64,000 nucleotides of DNA from Wolbachia endosymbiont of Folsomia candida. Its GTDB lineage: Bacteria > Pseudomonadota > Alphaproteobacteria > Rickettsiales > Anaplasmataceae. Where the stretch lies: NCBI RefSeq assembly GCF_001931755.2, contig NZ_CP015510.2, forward strand, positions 806,001-870,000, written 5' to 3'. The notes beneath the pieces were generated by a model. That model was given only the letters and a program-made list of their open reading frames with translations. It was not told the DNA's origin and made no database searches. Shown in pieces: positions 53,883 to 62,165 of the stretch. The translations under genes were made by a program, and so were the position numbers. Numbering within the stretch: the stretch's first letter is position 1; every line of letters starts with the position of its first letter.

Positions 53883-54803
53883 ATGACGCAGAGTATAAAG
53901 ACTGTATCAATAGACGAAAATGATATCAGGCTTGATAGGTACATAAGAAGAATTTTTCCTAATTTGAAACAATCTGTAATTGAAAAGTCTTTAAGAATAG
54001 GGTTAATAAAAGTTGATGATCGGAAAGCTAAATCAAGTGATAGAGTAAATTCTGGTCAAACAATAACACTGAAGCATTTGGATTATATTGAAAATGCTAA
54101 TTCTGACCACAAATGTGATGAAAGATTAATAGAGTTATTAAAGGAGAATATACTATATGAAGATGAGTACATATTAGCTATTAATAAGCCTGCAGGGGTG
54201 ATAGTTCAAGGTGGTGTGAAAGTAAAAATCAGTATCAGCGACTTGCTTGATCAAATAATAGAGGGAGAGACATTTAAAATTGTTCATAGACTGGATAGGG
54301 ATACTAGCGGAGTGATAATATTTGCACGGAGTGCAATCGTTGCAAGGTATTTAATGGAGGAATTTAAAGAACGTAGAATCAAAAAAACTTATTTAGCGTT
54401 AACTGTTGGTATACCAAATAAAAGTAGGGGAGTAATAGACCATCCATTAATAAAAAAATATATATCTGGCCAAGAAAAAGTTGTTGTTGATGAAAATTCT
54501 CCTCACAATGCCACTACGCGCTTTTCAATTATGGCAAGGCTGAACCATAATGTTGCTTATTTAAAACTGCAACCGATTACTGGCAGAACTCACCAATTAC
54601 GTGCACATTTAGCCCATATAAATTGCCCTATTCTTGGCGATGGTAAATATGGTGGCAAAGGAGTATTTATTGATGGAATAGCAAATAAAATGCACCTTCA
54701 TTCGCATTCTTTATCTTTAAAATTGCCAAATAATAAGGATATTACTATTGATGCTCCACTCCCTGAGCATATTGTGGAGTCTGTTAAAATTCTGAGCCTA
54801 TAG
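53883..54803 (+). CDS. rluC: Ribosomal large-subunit pseudouridine synthase (RluC/RluD family)
   Basis: The enzyme turns specific uridines of 23S rRNA into pseudouridine. The protein of 306 residues has an N-terminal S4 RNA-binding domain (RLDRYIRRIFPNLKQSVIEK) and the RluA-type catalytic domain with the Asp in IVHRLDRDTSGVIIFA near residue 137. The closing motif QPITGRTHQLRAHLAHINCP near 238 is typical. RluC and RluD are hard to tell apart; the S4 domain fits both. It interrupts the ankyrin array, four members before and one after. Confidence 0.9.
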   Translation: MTQSIKTVSIDENDIRLDRYIRRIFPNLKQSVIEKSLRIGLIKVDDRKAKSSDRVNSGQTITLKHLDYIENANSDHKCDERLIELLKENILYEDEYILAINKPAGVIVQGGVKVKISISDLLDQIIEGETFKIVHRLDRDTSGVIIFARSAIVARYLMEEFKERRIKKTYLALTVGIPNKSRGVIDHPLIKKYISGQEKVVVDENSPHNATTRFSIMARLNHNVAYLKLQPITGRTHQLRAHLAHINCPILGDGKYGGKGVFIDGIANKMHLHSHSLSLKLPNNKDITIDAPLPEHIVESVKILSL

Positions 54804-55182
54804 GCCACAGATGCACGAATTTCTAGTTTAATGCGTGTAATCGTGATGTCATTCCAGTGCTACGACACTGGAATCTAGTCTTTTCGTTATAGACATTATT
54901 TTAACATATGCTTCCAGAATCTGTTGTTCATTGCACAATTTGTAAGGATTTTTATACCTGGATCCCAGTGTCACGCACTGGGATGACAAAAGGAAGATAC
55001 TGAGATGACACCCTTAGTTGATACTTAATACCAGTCCTATCGCTTTACGGGATGTTCGTGCAGTTGTGGCCTGTAGGCTTCAGAACTTGCTATCTTAATA
55101 TATGCCTCTTGACGAGATGAATTGACTTTTTTGATAAGATACATAATAATTAAGTTAGGTGTTTTAGATTAGAGGTAAAATT
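54804..55182. repeat. Non-coding stretch with palindromes, 68-bp repeat and argS-tail copy 5
   Basis: Palindromes lie at 54848-54878 and 54961-54987. The 68-bp repeat (55003-55069) matches 6571-6638. From about 55075 the sequence is a fifth copy of the argS tail and promoter, with TTGACT and TAATAA, and it keeps more of argS (GGCTTCAGAACTTGC) than copies 2-4 do. Confidence 0.7.
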
Positions 55183-56235
55183 ATGACAATGAATTATGAA
55201 CAGTGGGAAAAAATATTAAGTGAAATAAACAACGATGAAGATTTAAATAAAGATAATATAATTGAAAAATTAAAAGAAAAATTAAAAGTAGAAGACGAAG
55301 ATGAGTATAAAGAATGGGAAGAAGCTGGTTCTGATGTAAATTACCGGTTTGGAATAAAATATACTGAAGCTCGCGTAGAGCGTGGATTTTTTGGCTTACC
55401 ATCCATATGTCACAAAGTAGAAATTCATCAGACAACACTATTTAGTTTAGCTGCTATTACTGGTTATGTGAAGATAGTAGAAGCTCTAATAGAAAAAGGG
55501 ATAGACATCAATGCAACAGATAAAGATGGGTTGACTCCTTTGCATGAGGTTGTCGGTAATGGTCATGTGGAAGTGATGAATATTCTAATAAAAAAAGGAG
55601 CAAATGTTAACGCTGTGGGTAAAGATGGGCATACACTTTTGCATGTTGCTGCTTACGTGGATAACAAAGAGATAGTAGAATTTCTGATAAAGAAAGGTCT
55701 AAATATTAATTTAGCAAATAAATATGGACATAGTCCATTACATATAGCTGCTGACAGAAATAATAAAAAAGTAGTTGAAGTCCTAATAAAAAATGGAGCA
55801 AATGTTAATGCAGTAAGTGAGAATGGATTTACTCCTTTGCATTTTGCTGCTTCACATTTCTTCCATAGAGAGACTATAAATGCTCTAATAGAAGGAGGTG
55901 CAGATCCGTTACTCAAGGATAATTTTGGTAAAACTCCAATAGATTCTAATATAAGTGGGTACATAATAGAGTTTTTAGAGAAAAAGGCAATTAAAAAAGG
56001 GGTTTTTTATGGTGGGTCAACAGCATTATTATGTACTGCTATAGCAGTAGCACTCTTCACAACAGGAGTGGTTGAAGTTGGCTTAATGCCTATAATAATA
56101 GCAGTAGTTGCAATTGCAACAGCAGCACTAGCGGTTGGTGGTCTTACATATATGACATTAAAGCCTAGTACTGAAATAGAAGGACAGAATGTAGAGGAAA
56201 CTGCACATGAAGGGAAACAAGGCTTGTCTGCATAA
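55183..56235 (+). CDS. Ankyrin-repeat membrane protein, array member 5
   Basis: A protein of 350 residues. A helical acidic N-terminus (MNYEQWEKILSEINNDEDLN after MT) resembles array members 2 and 4. About six ankyrin units run from residue 85 to 270 (LTPLHEVVGNGHVEVMNILI, HSPLHIAADRNNKKVVEVLI, FTPLHFAASHF). The hydrophobic hairpin FTTGVVEVGLMPIIIAVVAI is almost identical to that of member 1, and its DNA is identical over a stretch of more than 40 bp. The tail is LKPSTEIEGQNVEE. The start follows AGAGGTAAAATT. It is separated from the array by rluC. Confidence 0.87.
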   Translation: MTMNYEQWEKILSEINNDEDLNKDNIIEKLKEKLKVEDEDEYKEWEEAGSDVNYRFGIKYTEARVERGFFGLPSICHKVEIHQTTLFSLAAITGYVKIVEALIEKGIDINATDKDGLTPLHEVVGNGHVEVMNILIKKGANVNAVGKDGHTLLHVAAYVDNKEIVEFLIKKGLNINLANKYGHSPLHIAADRNNKKVVEVLIKNGANVNAVSENGFTPLHFAASHFFHRETINALIEGGADPLLKDNFGKTPIDSNISGYIIEFLEKKAIKKGVFYGGSTALLCTAIAVALFTTGVVEVGLMPIIIAVVAIATAALAVGGLTYMTLKPSTEIEGQNVEETAHEGKQGLSA

Positions 56236-56355
56236 TTCTTGCACTAAAGTGCGTGACGCTTGGATCTAGTTATTATCTCTATCTCAGTGGGCTTTGTCGA
56301 TTGCAAAACATAAAGTGTTTTTCACACAAAATAATTCTGTGATATTTCCATGGAT

Positions 56356-56432
56356 GGGTAAACTCGTATATTTGCTGAGTTTACCCTATCTTCGGTTTTT
56401 CTATTGTTTTTTAATCCAGAATTTAGGTTACA
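56356..56432 (-). mobile_element. Solo IS982-family left end
   Basis: A hairpin GGGTAAACTC (56356-56365) with GAGTTTACCC (56377-56386) is followed by the complement of the IS982 end seen at 38476 on, containing TTTTTTAATCCAGAATT. No transposase remains. Confidence 0.65.
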
Positions 56433-56445
56433 AAGTAAAAAAAAG

Positions 56446-56613
56446 CTAACGATCTGGTTCGTTAGATGCTAATTTTTCTGAATCCTTAAGTTCTTGCTTA
56501 AGATTTTTGATACCTTTTCCTAAATCACCCATAACTTGTGGTAATCTACCTGCACCAAATAAAACTAGAATTATTATTAAGACTAGAAACAATTGCCATG
56601 GTCCTAAACTCAT
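56446..56613 (-). CDS. tatA: Twin-arginine translocase subunit TatA
   Basis: TatA forms the pore-like oligomer of the Tat export system. The protein has 55 residues from [10 protein letters not shown]: one N-terminal membrane helix (about 6-22), the [14 protein letters not shown] hinge and an amphipathic helix [14 protein letters not shown] chose ATG 56613 because GGAGGT sits just upstream; a longer frame to 56706 includes no such site and does not look like TatA. Its partner tatC is at 35014-35769. TatB is not visible, as is common in alphaproteobacterial endosymbionts with a reduced system. Confidence 0.92.
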   Translation of the reverse strand: MSLGPWQLFLVLIIILVLFGAGRLPQVMGDLGKGIKNLKQELKDSEKLASNEPDR

Positions 56614-56788
56614 TTGTACCTCCATTGAAATAACCTTTAAATATTGATACTTGACTAAAGCCAAGTACAACATAAAGTATATCACCTTTATTTCACAATC
56701 GAGCAAGATTTTTTAACATTAGAAGTTAAAAAATAATAGGCTATAGCTGTACAGCACACTATGTAATGATATTATTATTCATTACCAC

Positions 56789-57337
56789 CTATTTTTTAGA
56801 AATAATTACCATTGCAGGGCGAAGCAATCTACCTTTAATCGTATAACCAGTTTGTAGAACCTTAACAATAGTGCCAAGCTCTTTTTCGTTGTCTTCTGTT
56901 TCTAGAACAGCTTGATGTAAATTACTATCAAAAAGGTCACCCAGTGGATCCACTTCTTCTATTCCATGCTTTTTTAGATCATTTACAATTTTTTGATGAG
57001 CTACTTTGATTCCTTCATGAACAGGGTCACCATCTTTCAAAATTTCCATTACTTTGTTTAAATTATCACATGAGTCGATCATATCGCGTGCAAACTTTGT
57101 TACTGCAAAGTCATTTGCATCACTAATTTGTTTTTGCATTATGCGTTTAACGTTTTCATTATCCGCAACAGCACGGCGTAAATGATCTTCAAGCTGAGCT
57201 GCACGCTCTCTTAATGTGTTCAGATCTTCATTGAAGTCACTAGTTTCTTTATTATTATCATCTTGTTGATCATCACCTTTGTGTTTATTTACCATATCAA
57301 CAAACTTTTTCTTTTTTTCTTTGCTATTATCCGACAT
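56789..57337 (-). CDS. grpE: Nucleotide exchange factor GrpE
   Basis: GrpE releases ADP from DnaK in the heat-shock chaperone cycle. The protein of 182 residues has a charged N-terminus, a long coiled coil (about 35-85, LNTLRERAAQLEDHLRRAVAD) and the C-terminal beta domain with VDPLGDLFDSNLHQAV and GYTIKGRLLRPAMVIISKK, the family signature. Length is typical. It follows the polyprenyl synthase gene by about 60 bp on the same strand. Confidence 0.95.
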   Translation of the reverse strand: MSDNSKEKKKKFVDMVNKHKGDDQQDDNNKETSDFNEDLNTLRERAAQLEDHLRRAVADNENVKRIMQKQISDANDFAVTKFARDMIDSCDNLNKVMEILKDGDPVHEGIKVAHQKIVNDLKKHGIEEVDPLGDLFDSNLHQAVLETEDNEKELGTIVKVLQTGYTIKGRLLRPAMVIISKK

Positions 57338-57398
57338 ATCGCTCCATTCAAGAATCTAGTAAATATATAGCAATTAATCTAAAAATATCAAGCATTAG

Positions 57399-58385
57399 CT
57401 ACATTCGTCTTTCTATGCTAATATTTAAAAAGTCAACTAAAGCATTTTTATAAATGGAATCAGAAAAAGTACTGATACTGTCTTGTGCTGCATTAATATA
57501 GTGTTTTGCTTTCTTTATAGAAAGATGAATAGCATTGTGATTATTAATATAGACCATTGCCTGATCAAAATTACGCTCAGCTGAAGAAAAGCATTTTTGC
57601 CAGAATTTTTTCTCTTCCGAATAGCCTTTTTCGTATGCTATAATAGCAGGTAATGTTACTTTACCTTCAAAAAAATCTTTTCCTACTTGTTTTCCAGAAG
57701 TGCTCTGGTCAGCAGTGTAATCAAGCACATCATCAATTATTTGAAATGCCATACCAAAATTAAAACCGAAATTCTTTAACCTCTCTGTTTCATCATTTGT
57801 GCTACCCGATACAATAGCTGCAGCCTCGCAACACGCAGAAAATAAAGATGCTGTCTTTTCTCCAATGATATCAAAATAATTTTCCCTCATTGTGCTGGGG
57901 TCAAAAAGTGTTGTCATCTGCTTTATTTCACCTCTCACAAGGAAGTGAGATGCTTCAGACAAAATGGATAGAATATTTAAATTTCCACACTCTATAAGCC
58001 ATTGGAATGCTAAAGTTAATAACAGATCACCAACTAAAATACTTGATTTATTTCCCCATATTTTGTTTGCTGTTTTAACACCATGACGCGCATCGCTTTC
58101 ATCCAAAACATCGTCATGAAGTAAGGTTGCATTGTGTATAAACTCTACTGCTGCAGCAACATTGATACTATTATTGCCAGAATAGTCCAGCATTTTACAT
58201 ATAATAAAGACAAGCTTAGGCCTTATTTTTTTTCCACCTGACTCAATAAGGTGAGATATAATATTAGCGGCAAGTTCAGTATGCTCACTATTGACATTCC
58301 TGAAGATAAATTCTTTCATAGCAAACAAATCAGAAGATATGATACCACCCAATTTATCGTTACTTGTTAAATCAGCGTTTAGCAT
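57399..58385 (-). CDS. ispB: Polyprenyl diphosphate synthase
   Basis: A trans-isoprenyl diphosphate synthase of 328 residues, probably making the octaprenyl-type chain of ubiquinone. The first Asp-rich motif is LLHDDVLDESDARHG near residue 88, and the second IIDDVLDYTADQSTSGK near 216. GGKKIRPKLVFII near 50 is also typical. Chain length cannot be read from the sequence with certainty, so octa- or decaprenyl are both possible. It starts 9 bp after rpsP on the same strand. Confidence 0.9.
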   Translation of the reverse strand: MLNADLTSNDKLGGIISSDLFAMKEFIFRNVNSEHTELAANIISHLIESGGKKIRPKLVFIICKMLDYSGNNSINVAAAVEFIHNATLLHDDVLDESDARHGVKTANKIWGNKSSILVGDLLLTLAFQWLIECGNLNILSILSEASHFLVRGEIKQMTTLFDPSTMRENYFDIIGEKTASLFSACCEAAAIVSGSTNDETERLKNFGFNFGMAFQIIDDVLDYTADQSTSGKQVGKDFFEGKVTLPAIIAYEKGYSEEKKFWQKCFSSAERNFDQAMVYINNHNAIHLSIKKAKHYINAAQDSISTFSDSIYKNALVDFLNISIERRM

Positions 58386-58394
58386 TAAAGAGAC

Positions 58395-58700
58395 TTATGC
58401 CTCTTGTCCTTTTGTTGTCTTTTTTTCTACTTTCTTTTCTTCTGTTTCTGAAGTAACCAGGCCCTTTTTGATAAACCATAGCACCCTTTCAGTTGCTTGT
58501 GCACCAACACTGAGCCAGTGCTTTAATCTATCAGCCTTTATTACAACACGATTTTTATTGTCTTTCGGTAGCATCGGATCATATTGCCCTATTCTCTCAA
58601 TAAACCGCCCATCTCTTGGTGCGCGTGCATCAGCTACAACTATCCTATAAAAAGGACGTTTTTTTGCTCCAAATCTTGCCAATCTTATTTTTACTGCCAT
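58395..58700 (-). CDS. rpsP: 30S ribosomal protein S16
   Basis: S16 is a small-subunit assembly protein. The protein of 101 residues starts [20 protein letters not shown], then [20 protein letters not shown], both invariant-like parts of S16. The charged C-terminal extension is usual in alphaproteobacteria. The gene begins a minus-strand run rpsP-ispB-grpE. Confidence 0.97.
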   Translation of the reverse strand: MAVKIRLARFGAKKRPFYRIVVADARAPRDGRFIERIGQYDPMLPKDNKNRVVIKADRLKHWLSVGAQATERVLWFIKKGLVTSETEEKKVEKKTTKGQEA

Positions 58701-58891
58701 TTTAACCTTTATTCATATATTTTTATAATTTTATACGCTGAGCAAATTAAGTCAAACGAATTATGCAACAATATACGTTATCATTACAGTGCAATATCAA
58801 TATGCAATGTTTAATATGCCAATTATAACTCTTGATAAAGTAACTATAGCGCTATATAATTTAATACAATTAATAATTGTAGGAGTTAATC

Positions 58892-59362
58892 ATGGGTATA
58901 AAAGAATTACAAAGAAAATTACTTGGAATAATTGGAGAGATGCTAGTAATCGAGGATAATGAGACTATAAAAGCCTATAAACAAGAAGCGATAAACATTG
59001 TTGGTGAACTAAAAGATCATATTAATGATAGCACTGAAATTGATGATAAAACTATTTTAGATCTTATCCTTCAAACCAGTTTCAGGGTTAGCCCAGATTA
59101 TGTTGAAAAAAGAGGGTTAGCAGAAATAGAAAAAGCTGTTAAAGCTGCTGGTGGAAGAACAATGAAAGAGGTTCTAGAGAAGCGTTCAGAGCCTGCAAGA
59201 GGAGGAGGAACAAGAGTAGTTACAAGCAATTCTCCTGTACAAGCAAACAGATCTGTGCAAGAAATCGGTGATGAATATGATAGAGTAAACAGAAGGATAG
59301 AGGAATTAGCTGAAAGACCTTTACCATTCAGGGTAACAAGAGGTAGATCAGGAAGTGTATAA
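58892..59362 (+). CDS. Hypothetical protein, paralogue of the gene at 63191
   Basis: Not recognised. The start follows TGTAGGAGTTAATC. The protein of 156 residues has a helical first 100 residues (MGIKELQRKLLGIIGEMLVI, ELKDHINDSTEIDDKTIL, IEKAVKAAGGRTMKEV) and a basic, Gly/Arg-rich tail (RGGGTRVV, PFRVTRGRSGS). The first part matches the N-terminal 95 residues of the gene at 63191 (KELQEELIGIIALIPI, LEKHINDQ, LKTAIRKAGGKIS). The tails differ: this one lacks the membrane segments. It is probably a shared N-terminal domain on different bodies. Confidence 0.65.
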   Translation: MGIKELQRKLLGIIGEMLVIEDNETIKAYKQEAINIVGELKDHINDSTEIDDKTILDLILQTSFRVSPDYVEKRGLAEIEKAVKAAGGRTMKEVLEKRSEPARGGGTRVVTSNSPVQANRSVQEIGDEYDRVNRRIEELAERPLPFRVTRGRSGSV

Positions 59363-59438
59363 TGAAGGATAATAGATAAAGCTACTCTACTTTAGGTATG
59401 ACCACAAATAAGTGCAAGTGGTCATAGGATAATTAACT

Positions 59439-59933
59439 TTATGAAATTTGACAACGTTGGAAGTTGCTACAACAGGGTTGTTTTATCTCACTACTAGGAT
59501 TTTGCTCAAATGTTTCCAACTTTTTTGCCAATTCTTCAAAACCTTGAGACTCAGCAATGGATATAGGGGTAATTCCTGCTTTATTTTGTATACCAGGATT
59601 TGCTCCAGCTTTTAATAATTCATCTACTGTATTATCGTTGTTGTAAAAAACAGCAATATGCAAAGGAGTATTATCCTCATTATCTAACGCATTAGGATTT
59701 GTATTCTCTACATGGCGCAATACAAAGCTAACTACCTCTATTGAGTCATAGGAAGCCGCAAGATGTAAAGGAGTAACACCGGCATCATTTTTTGAATTAG
59801 TAAGTCTTTTTGTTCTTAATAATAAGCTTAATACATTTAAGTAGTCACCACGAATAGCGCTATGTACGGCATCATCTCCTTCGTAAGTACTCAATGTATA
59901 CTTATCACTATCTATTCCAAATTCATTCACCAT
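59439..59933 (-). CDS. Short ankyrin-repeat protein
   Basis: A protein of 164 residues with about four ankyrin units: GDDAVHSAIRGDYLNVLSLL, GVTPLHLAASYDSIEVVSFV, DNTPLHIAVFYNNDNTVDEL and the last with AGITPISIAESQGFEELAKK. There is no hydrophobic hairpin and no KPSTEI tail, so it is a different lineage from the array. The C-terminus has IKQPCCSNFQRC. The start follows AAAAGGTAAAGTT. It lies alone on the minus strand. Confidence 0.82.
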   Translation of the reverse strand: MVNEFGIDSDKYTLSTYEGDDAVHSAIRGDYLNVLSLLLRTKRLTNSKNDAGVTPLHLAASYDSIEVVSFVLRHVENTNPNALDNEDNTPLHIAVFYNNDNTVDELLKAGANPGIQNKAGITPISIAESQGFEELAKKLETFEQNPSSEIKQPCCSNFQRCQIS

Positions 59934-60082
59934 AACTTTACCTTTTAAACAGACTTTACATAATAATAACGCGATTGAGATAAAAAGTCAAATTTATGAA
60001 GATAAATACTATTAAGCCAGTAAAAAACAATGAATCATTGAATAATAATCAATGTTAGTGTATAATTAAAGATTTTTTGTTT

Positions 60083-60991
60083 ATGGCTATTTCTAAGTTT
60101 CTTGATCCGAAGAATGATTTTGCGTTCCGGCGAATCTTTGGCACTGAAAAAAATAAAGATATTCTCATTCACTTTCTGAATGACATACTAAATCTTACTG
60201 ATGTTGATCAAATCACTGATGTTTCCTTTTTGAGCCCAATTCAAGATCCAGAAATTGCCTCTCAAAAGCAAAGCATTGTCGATGTTCTCTGTACTGATTC
60301 TACAGGGGTTCAGATGATTATTGAGATGCAGGTTGCTAAAACCTCTGGCTTTGAAAAACGCGCTCAATACTACGCTGCTAAAGCTTATTCAAGTCAAGCC
60401 CATAAGGGTGGTCAGTATCAAGATCTTAAAGGAGTTATTTTTATTGCTATTGCTGATTTTATCTTATTTCCGGGTAAACTGGCTTACAAGTCTGACCATG
60501 TTACTGTTGATAAAATCACTTATGAATACGATCTAAAAGACTTCAGTTTCACCTTCATAGAACTACCTAAATTTCATAAAACAAAAGAAGATCAACTAGA
60601 AAATATGGTTGAAAAATGGATTTATTTCTTTAAATACGCCGATGAGACCAGCGAAGAGGATCTGCAGAAAATAATAGGTAATGACGTTGTTATTGGTATG
60701 GCTTATGACGTATTAAATCAATATAATTGGACTGATCAAGAGCGCTTTACTTACGATCAAGCTAAGAAACATATGGATGATTACCTCTCTTCTATTCAGC
60801 AAAAACTTCATGAAGGTAGAGAAGAAGGCAGAGAGGAAGGCATCCAAATTGGTGAGGAACGTGGTAGAGCAGAAGGTGAAATGAAAGCCAAAACTGAAGT
60901 TGCAAAAAATCTACTTAAATCTGGAGTACCAATTGATGTCATAGCTGAAAGCACAGGCCTCCACACTGATAAAATTAAAGATTTGGTTTAA
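60083..60991 (+). CDS. Rpn-family recombination-promoting nuclease / PD-(D/E)XK protein
   Basis: A protein of 302 residues from ATG 60083; two upstream codons beginning TTG are less likely. The N-terminus KFLDPKNDFAFRRIFGTEKN is the usual start of Rpn/YhgA-type proteins. The nuclease core is seen as SIVDVLCTDSTGVQMIIEMQ with Asp and E-x-Q in place of E-x-K, near residues 72-92. The C-terminal region has an EGREEGREEGIQIGEERG repeat, and a final helix SGVPIDVIAESTGL. These proteins cut DNA and promote recombination in model species. They are numerous in Wolbachia and in IS-rich genomes. The gene is followed by a long perfect hairpin. Confidence 0.88.
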   Translation: MAISKFLDPKNDFAFRRIFGTEKNKDILIHFLNDILNLTDVDQITDVSFLSPIQDPEIASQKQSIVDVLCTDSTGVQMIIEMQVAKTSGFEKRAQYYAAKAYSSQAHKGGQYQDLKGVIFIAIADFILFPGKLAYKSDHVTVDKITYEYDLKDFSFTFIELPKFHKTKEDQLENMVEKWIYFFKYADETSEEDLQKIIGNDVVIGMAYDVLNQYNWTDQERFTYDQAKKHMDDYLSSIQQKLHEGREEGREEGIQIGEERGRAEGEMKAKTEVAKNLLKSGVPIDVIAESTGLHTDKIKDLV

Positions 60992-61007
60992 AGTTTGGCT
61001 GCTTACA

Positions 61008-61048
61008 AACTCAACTACTATCGGCTAGAAGCCGATAGTAGTTGAGTT
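61008..61048 (+). terminator. Perfect 19-bp hairpin after the Rpn gene
   Basis: AACTCAACTACTATCGGCT (61008-61026) pairs exactly with 61030-61048 around AGA. There is only a short T-run, so it may act as terminator or RNA-stability element. Confidence 0.55.
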
Positions 61049-61152
61049 TATAAGGTATAATTATGACATTGATAAAGTCTAAAAATATAAAATCTCAAAA
61101 ACACCTCAAGACATTATAAATACCAAAATTATTCAATTCATAAGATTTTGAT

Positions 61153-61392
61153 TTACAGATTACGTAATGAGCAAGCAAAGCAGGAAATTTTTCTAAAGAT
61201 GTGTTTTAAACAGCTTTTGTTACCTGGGGCATTTTGTTTTGCTGGTGCATTATCAGGATTATTATTTACTTTTTCTGTATTATCTACTTCTTTTGTTAGA
61301 AAGCTATCTTCAAAATCAGACGTTATTATATTTTCAAGTTCATTCATATTATGTTCATAAGAATTACTACCAATATCCCAAGATGTATACAT
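61153..61392 (-). CDS. Hypothetical small protein
   Basis: Not recognised. The protein of 79 residues starts MYTSWDIGSNSYEHN after a weak site TAGGTAATTT. The first two thirds are acidic and Asn-rich; the end is basic with three Cys (KSCLKHIFRKISCFACSLR). No membrane span is visible. It is a single ORF in a region of repeats, so it may be real or a remnant. Confidence 0.4.
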   Translation of the reverse strand: MYTSWDIGSNSYEHNMNELENIITSDFEDSFLTKEVDNTEKVNNNPDNAPAKQNAPGNKSCLKHIFRKISCFACSLRNL

Positions 61393-61516
61393 ATAAATTA
61401 CCTACAATTATCAACCAATGGGGGAGTTATATATAGCCTTCACAACTATGTCAAGAGCTTTTTAACAGCCACTCCTCTATTTATATAAGTATTCTCCATG
61501 CCAAAGATATCCAATG

Positions 61517-61624
61517 GACTTCTTTCGAAACTCTACTTCTGTGGGAAATTGCGTTGTCGCTTCGGTGCTAAAATCCTCATATATGTTTAATACACTGCGG
61601 TTTTCCGCTCCGTGTGCTCCTAGC
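61517..61624. mobile_element. MITE-like element, one-ended copy
   Basis: Its sequence is, with few changes, the complement of 34904-35010. It starts with GACTTCTTTCGAAACTC and stops at GTGCTCCTAG, lacking the other terminal repeat. Confidence 0.65.
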
Positions 61625-61669
61625 CCTGTGAATAAAATTTTAGGCAAGCCGTAAGGGCTGCAACAAAGT

Positions 61670-62098
61670 TTAAAACGGCTTCACAACAACCATAATAACT
61701 ATGATTATTATTAATACTGTTACTACTTCATTTAAAATGCGAAAATAAACATGAGTTTTCTTGTTGGAATTCTTTTCAAAATCTTTTCTATATTTTGCAA
61801 GCAGCATATGAATAATTAACATCAAAATCACTGCCAATGCTTTGACGTGGAACCATCCTTCGCGATATGCCTCTCTTATAATCATTAAGGTTATTCCCAG
61901 GCTAAATGAAAAGAGCATCGCGGGATTTATGATATATCTTAAAAGCCTCTTCTCCATTATTTGGAGCAAGCTATCATTTTCAGAGCCTGACTTCACGTTT
62001 GCATGATAAACATAAAGTCTTGGTAAATAAAGCATACCTGCCATCCACATAATGACAGAGATAATATGAAAAGCTTCAAGCCAGTGATAGTAATCCAT
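61670..62098 (-). CDS. hemJ: Protoporphyrinogen oxidase HemJ
   Basis: HemJ oxidises protoporphyrinogen IX to protoporphyrin IX in the inner membrane, the penultimate step of heme synthesis. The protein of 142 residues has four or five membrane segments. Family features are HIISVIMWMAGMLYLPRLYV near residue 11, with its His, and MEKRLLRYIINPAML near 48, with the conserved Arg; the final HVYFRILNEVVTVLII is also typical. Length is normal. The gene is convergent with repeats on its left and divergent from pdhA. Confidence 0.92.
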   Translation of the reverse strand: MDYYHWLEAFHIISVIMWMAGMLYLPRLYVYHANVKSGSENDSLLQIMEKRLLRYIINPAMLFSFSLGITLMIIREAYREGWFHVKALAVILMLIIHMLLAKYRKDFEKNSNKKTHVYFRILNEVVTVLIIIIVIMVVVKPF

Positions 62099-62165
62099 GC
62101 AGATTTATTATAAAATGTTTAAAATTTCTGATATTATATGTTAATTTAATGAAAAAGAAATTAAT

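Noticed and set aside
48255..56235. Tandem ankyrin units and spacers as a CRISPR-like array
   Set aside because: The repeats are coding, 96-99 bp long, without short uniform repeats or unique spacers. No cas gene is present.
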